Shown here in pieces: positions 61,753 through 64,000 of a DNA stretch of 64,000 nt. Origin of the DNA: Vibrio diabolicus. GTDB taxonomy: Bacteria > Pseudomonadota > Gammaproteobacteria > Enterobacterales > Vibrionaceae. The position numbers and the translations under genes are program-made. The first letter of the stretch is position 1. Each line of letters opens with the position of its first letter. The stretch is taken from contig CCKK01000023.1 in the NCBI GenBank assembly GCA_001048675.1, positions 1-64,000 on the forward strand, in the 5' to 3' direction. The notes under the pieces were generated by a model. That model did no database searches. It was not told the origin of the DNA and saw nothing but the letters and a program-made list of their open reading frames with translations.

Positions 61753-63183
61753 ATGAACAGTGCAGTTGAAGCTCAATTAGCCGAGCTTGGTATCGAAGGC
61801 TATTTAACACAACACCAGTACAAGTCGTTACTTAGATTCTTGACTTGTGGCTCGGTAGATGACGGTAAAAGTACACTGATCGGTCGCTTACTCCATGACT
61901 CAAAACAAATTTATGAAGATCAGCTAGCGGCAGTGCACTCAGACAGCCAACGTGTGGGCACCACGGGTGAAAAGCCTGACCTTGCGTTGTTGGTCGATGG
62001 CTTACAAGCTGAGCGCGAGCAGGGGATCACAATTGATGTAGCTTACCGCTATTTCTCGACGCAGAAACGTAAGTTCATCATCGCCGATACTCCTGGGCAC
62101 GAGCAGTACACGCGCAATATGGCGACAGGCGCATCGACGTGTGACTTAGCGGTGATCTTAGTTGATGCACGTAAAGGCATTCTTGATCAAACTCGTCGTC
62201 ACTCTTTTATTTCCAACCTACTGGGTTTGAAACACTTTGTTGTGGCGATCAACAAGATGGATTTAGTGGATTACTCGCAAGAGCGCTTTGAAGAAATCCG
62301 CGATGAGTATCTTAAGTTTTCTGAGAACCTGACCGGGGATATTGATATTCAAATCATCCCGATTTCGGCGCTTGAAGGTGACAATGTGGTGGATAAAGGG
62401 CAAAACCTAAGCTGGTTTAAAGGCCCGTCATTGCTTGAACTTCTTGAAACGGTCGATGTGGATCAAGAAAAAGGTGCGGGTGAGTTCCGCTTCCCAGTGC
62501 AATACGTTAACCGTCCTAACCTCGATTTCCGTGGTTTTGCGGGGACGATTTCTTCAGGTTCGATCAAAGTCGGTGATGCCATCAAAGCATTGCCATCGGG
62601 GAAAACGTCAACCGTGGCACGCATTGTTACGTTTGATGGTGATATTGAGGAAGCTCGTGCTGGGTTGGCGGTCACTCTGACGCTAAGCGATGAGATCGAT
62701 ATTAGCCGTGGCGATTTGATTGTCCTAGACAATGCTCAAGTGGAAACCACAAACCACTTGCTTGCCGATGTGGTATGGATGACAGAGCAACCTCTGCAAC
62801 CGGGCCGTGACTACGACATCAAAATCGCGGGTAAGAAAACTGTGGGCCATGTTGAAGCGATTCGTCACCAATATGATATCAACAACCTATCGACTCATAG
62901 TGCGGCAGAGCTGCCATTGAATGGTATTGGCTTGTGTGAATGGTCTCTCAATGAGTCAGTTGCGCTGGACAATTACCAAGATTGTGCTGATACCGGCGGC
63001 TTCATCATTATCGATCGTCTGACGAACGTGACGGTTGGTGCAGGCATGGTCAAAGAAAGCCTCGCGGTGGTTGAGCGCGATTTGACGGACATCTCTGCGT
63101 TTGAAGTTGAGCTGAATGCACTTGTGCGTAAACACTTCCCACACTGGGAAGCAAAAGACGTCAGCCAATTGCTGAAAAAGTAA
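61753..63183 (+). CDS. cysN: Sulfate adenylyltransferase subunit 1 (GTPase)
   Basis: 476 residues, EF-Tu-like GTPase: G1 CGSVDDGKSTLIGRLLHD, DTPGHEQYTRNMATGAST (G3), AINKMDLVDY (G4). The beta-barrel domains follow (VQYVNRPNLDFRGFAGTISS). There is no fused APS kinase domain, so a separate cysC is expected, probably beyond the window. Preceded by AAGGAAAGATA. Confidence 0.97.
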   Translation: MNSAVEAQLAELGIEGYLTQHQYKSLLRFLTCGSVDDGKSTLIGRLLHDSKQIYEDQLAAVHSDSQRVGTTGEKPDLALLVDGLQAEREQGITIDVAYRYFSTQKRKFIIADTPGHEQYTRNMATGASTCDLAVILVDARKGILDQTRRHSFISNLLGLKHFVVAINKMDLVDYSQERFEEIRDEYLKFSENLTGDIDIQIIPISALEGDNVVDKGQNLSWFKGPSLLELLETVDVDQEKGAGEFRFPVQYVNRPNLDFRGFAGTISSGSIKVGDAIKALPSGKTSTVARIVTFDGDIEEARAGLAVTLTLSDEIDISRGDLIVLDNAQVETTNHLLADVVWMTEQPLQPGRDYDIKIAGKKTVGHVEAIRHQYDINNLSTHSAAELPLNGIGLCEWSLNESVALDNYQDCADTGGFIIIDRLTNVTVGAGMVKESLAVVERDLTDISAFEVELNALVRKHFPHWEAKDVSQLLKK

Positions 63184-63244
63184 TTGGCGCGCCCGAGCTC
63201 GATAAGCTCTGATTCTATCTGTTGTTGTGCTTGGGGCGTCGCTG

Positions 63245-63272
63245 CCTAACTGAGTTGCGAAATGCAGTTAGG
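63245..63272. other. Hairpin in the cysN-permease gap
   Basis: CCTAACTG (63245-63252), 12-nt loop, CAGTTAGG (63265-63272). There is no T-run, so it is not a simple intrinsic terminator; it may be a processing or attenuation structure. Confidence 0.55.
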
Positions 63273-63287
63273 TTATTCTCCTAATAC

Positions 63288-63327
63288 CAGAATGCTTCGG
63301 TGAAGCCCAAGAAAACCGAGCATTCTG
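63288..63327. other. Second hairpin in the cysN-permease gap
   Basis: CAGAATGCTTCGGT (63288-63301) pairs with ACCGAGCATTCTG (63315-63327) with one bulge. A strong stem but again without a U-tract. Confidence 0.55.
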
Positions 63328-63435
63328 ATGTTCTTTTCGCTTGCGCTGATTTTGGTCTGTTTACTCGTTTGTCTGGTGTCTCACGGATAAATGAGTCGTT
63401 GTTGTGCCCTTTGGGCGATTTGGTAAGGAAAGGCT

Positions 63436-64000
63436 ATGTGGGAACAAGGGTTTGTATTAGCGATTTTGCTTGGCATTATCACTTGTTTGCTTGTCACAAA
63501 AATTAAGCCTAGTTATGTCTTTGCGGGTGCCGCTTTTATTGCATTTATGGCGGGAATGATGGATTCAGCCACGATCGCATCCAACTTTACCAACTCTTCG
63601 TTATTGACTCTGGTTCTGTTGATTCTTGCATCGTGTGCTTTAGAAAAAACGTTACTGATCAGTTGGGTGAGCCGTAGTATTTCTGAAGGCCAGTTAGGTA
63701 GTGTGATCGCTAAGCTCGGTGTATCAACGGCCTTGCTCTCTTCATTCACGAATAATACCGCCGTGGTTGTCTCATTGATTGGGGCGATTAAGCGTAATCA
63801 GCAGCATGCGCCTTCGAAATTACTCATCCCGCTGTCTTACGCCGCCATTTTTGGTGGCACATTAACTTTGATAGGTACGTCGACTAACTTAATCATCAAC
63901 AGCTTTGTTGAAGATGCCGGTTTGCCGAGCCTGAGCTTTTTTACACCCACGATGATTGGCTTGGCGGTGTTGGTGGGAGGAATGCTGATTCTTATCCCGC
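63436..64000 (+). CDS. SLC13/DASS family anion permease (partial, cut by window end)
   Basis: 188 residues are visible from ATG 63436 (MWEQGFVLAILLGIITCLLV), preceded by GGTAAGGAAAGG; the frame is open to the last base. Several membrane segments and the two family hairpin motifs LSSFTNNTAVVVSLIGAIKR and GGTLTLIGTSTNLIINSFVE, which build the substrate and sodium sites in DASS transporters. Its place after cysDN, with cysC probably next, suggests sulfate uptake rather than dicarboxylates. TrkA-C domains, if present, would lie past the window. Confidence 0.88.
   Translation, partial: MWEQGFVLAILLGIITCLLVTKIKPSYVFAGAAFIAFMAGMMDSATIASNFTNSSLLTLVLLILASCALEKTLLISWVSRSISEGQLGSVIAKLGVSTALLSSFTNNTAVVVSLIGAIKRNQQHAPSKLLIPLSYAAIFGGTLTLIGTSTNLIINSFVEDAGLPSLSFFTPTMIGLAVLVGGMLILIP

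Noticed and set aside
1..64000. tRNA, rRNA, prophage, insertion sequence or toxin-antitoxin genes
   Set aside because: None recognised on either strand; all larger frames are accounted for by the genes listed.

Overview
The window looks like one arm of the larger chromosome of a Vibrio, probably near the V. harveyi/V. parahaemolyticus group; this is inferred from protein similarity and gene order, and the species is not identifiable by eye. The diagnostic blocks are the cytR-ftsN-hslVU-menA-rraA-zapB order, priA divergent from rpmE, and rjg (a beta-CASP metallo-beta-lactamase gene) at the edge of a surface polysaccharide locus. In vibrios the O-antigen/capsule region is classically bounded by gmhD on one side and rjg on the other.

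Layout. (1) 1-8416, plus strand, AT-rich: end of a DegT/StrS sugar aminotransferase gene, then wzx, a glycosyltransferase, a GT2 enzyme, wzy, a GT4 enzyme, an OafA-type O-acyltransferase with a SGNH domain, and a GT2 enzyme. This is a Wzx/Wzy heteropolysaccharide locus. (2) 8532-11095, minus strand: a polyprenyl-phosphate sugar-1-phosphate transferase and rjg. (3) 11096-12245: a long non-coding leader with a JUMPstart/ops element (RfaH loading site) about 610 nt before the first gene. (4) 12246-23070, plus strand: wecA, a second wzx and wzy, three glycosyltransferases, a YjbH-type outer-membrane protein, ugd and galU. This is a second Wzx/Wzy pathway with its own initiating enzyme and a UDP-glucuronate supply. 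(5) 23171-31732: tpiA, small genes of mixed or unknown role, glpX, zapB, rraA and menA, with three intergenic clusters of a MITE-like palindromic repeat of about 108 bp. (6) 31733-38536: hslVU (with a sigma-32 promoter that can be read directly), ftsN, cytR, priA, rpmE. (7) 38537-52651: the full S10, spc and alpha ribosomal operons, rpsJ to rplQ. (8) 52787-64000: DUF2780 protein, FKBP isomerase, OapA, ElaA-like acetyltransferase, dbpA, a Crp/Fnr regulator, cpdB, and the sulfate assimilation/sirohaem group cobA-cysD-cysN followed by an SLC13 permease cut by the window end.

The main oddity is reading-frame damage confined to dispensable genes. Nine apparent one-base indels fall in six genes: both wzx flippases, two glycosyltransferases, the acyltransferase (in a T8 tract) and a GIY-YIG gene. 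About 40 kb of core genes show none. The choice is between real decay or phase variation of surface polysaccharides and sequencing error in homopolymer-rich DNA. Some indels are at homopolymers, but at least three are not. No tRNA, rRNA, CRISPR array, prophage, transposase or integrase gene was seen.
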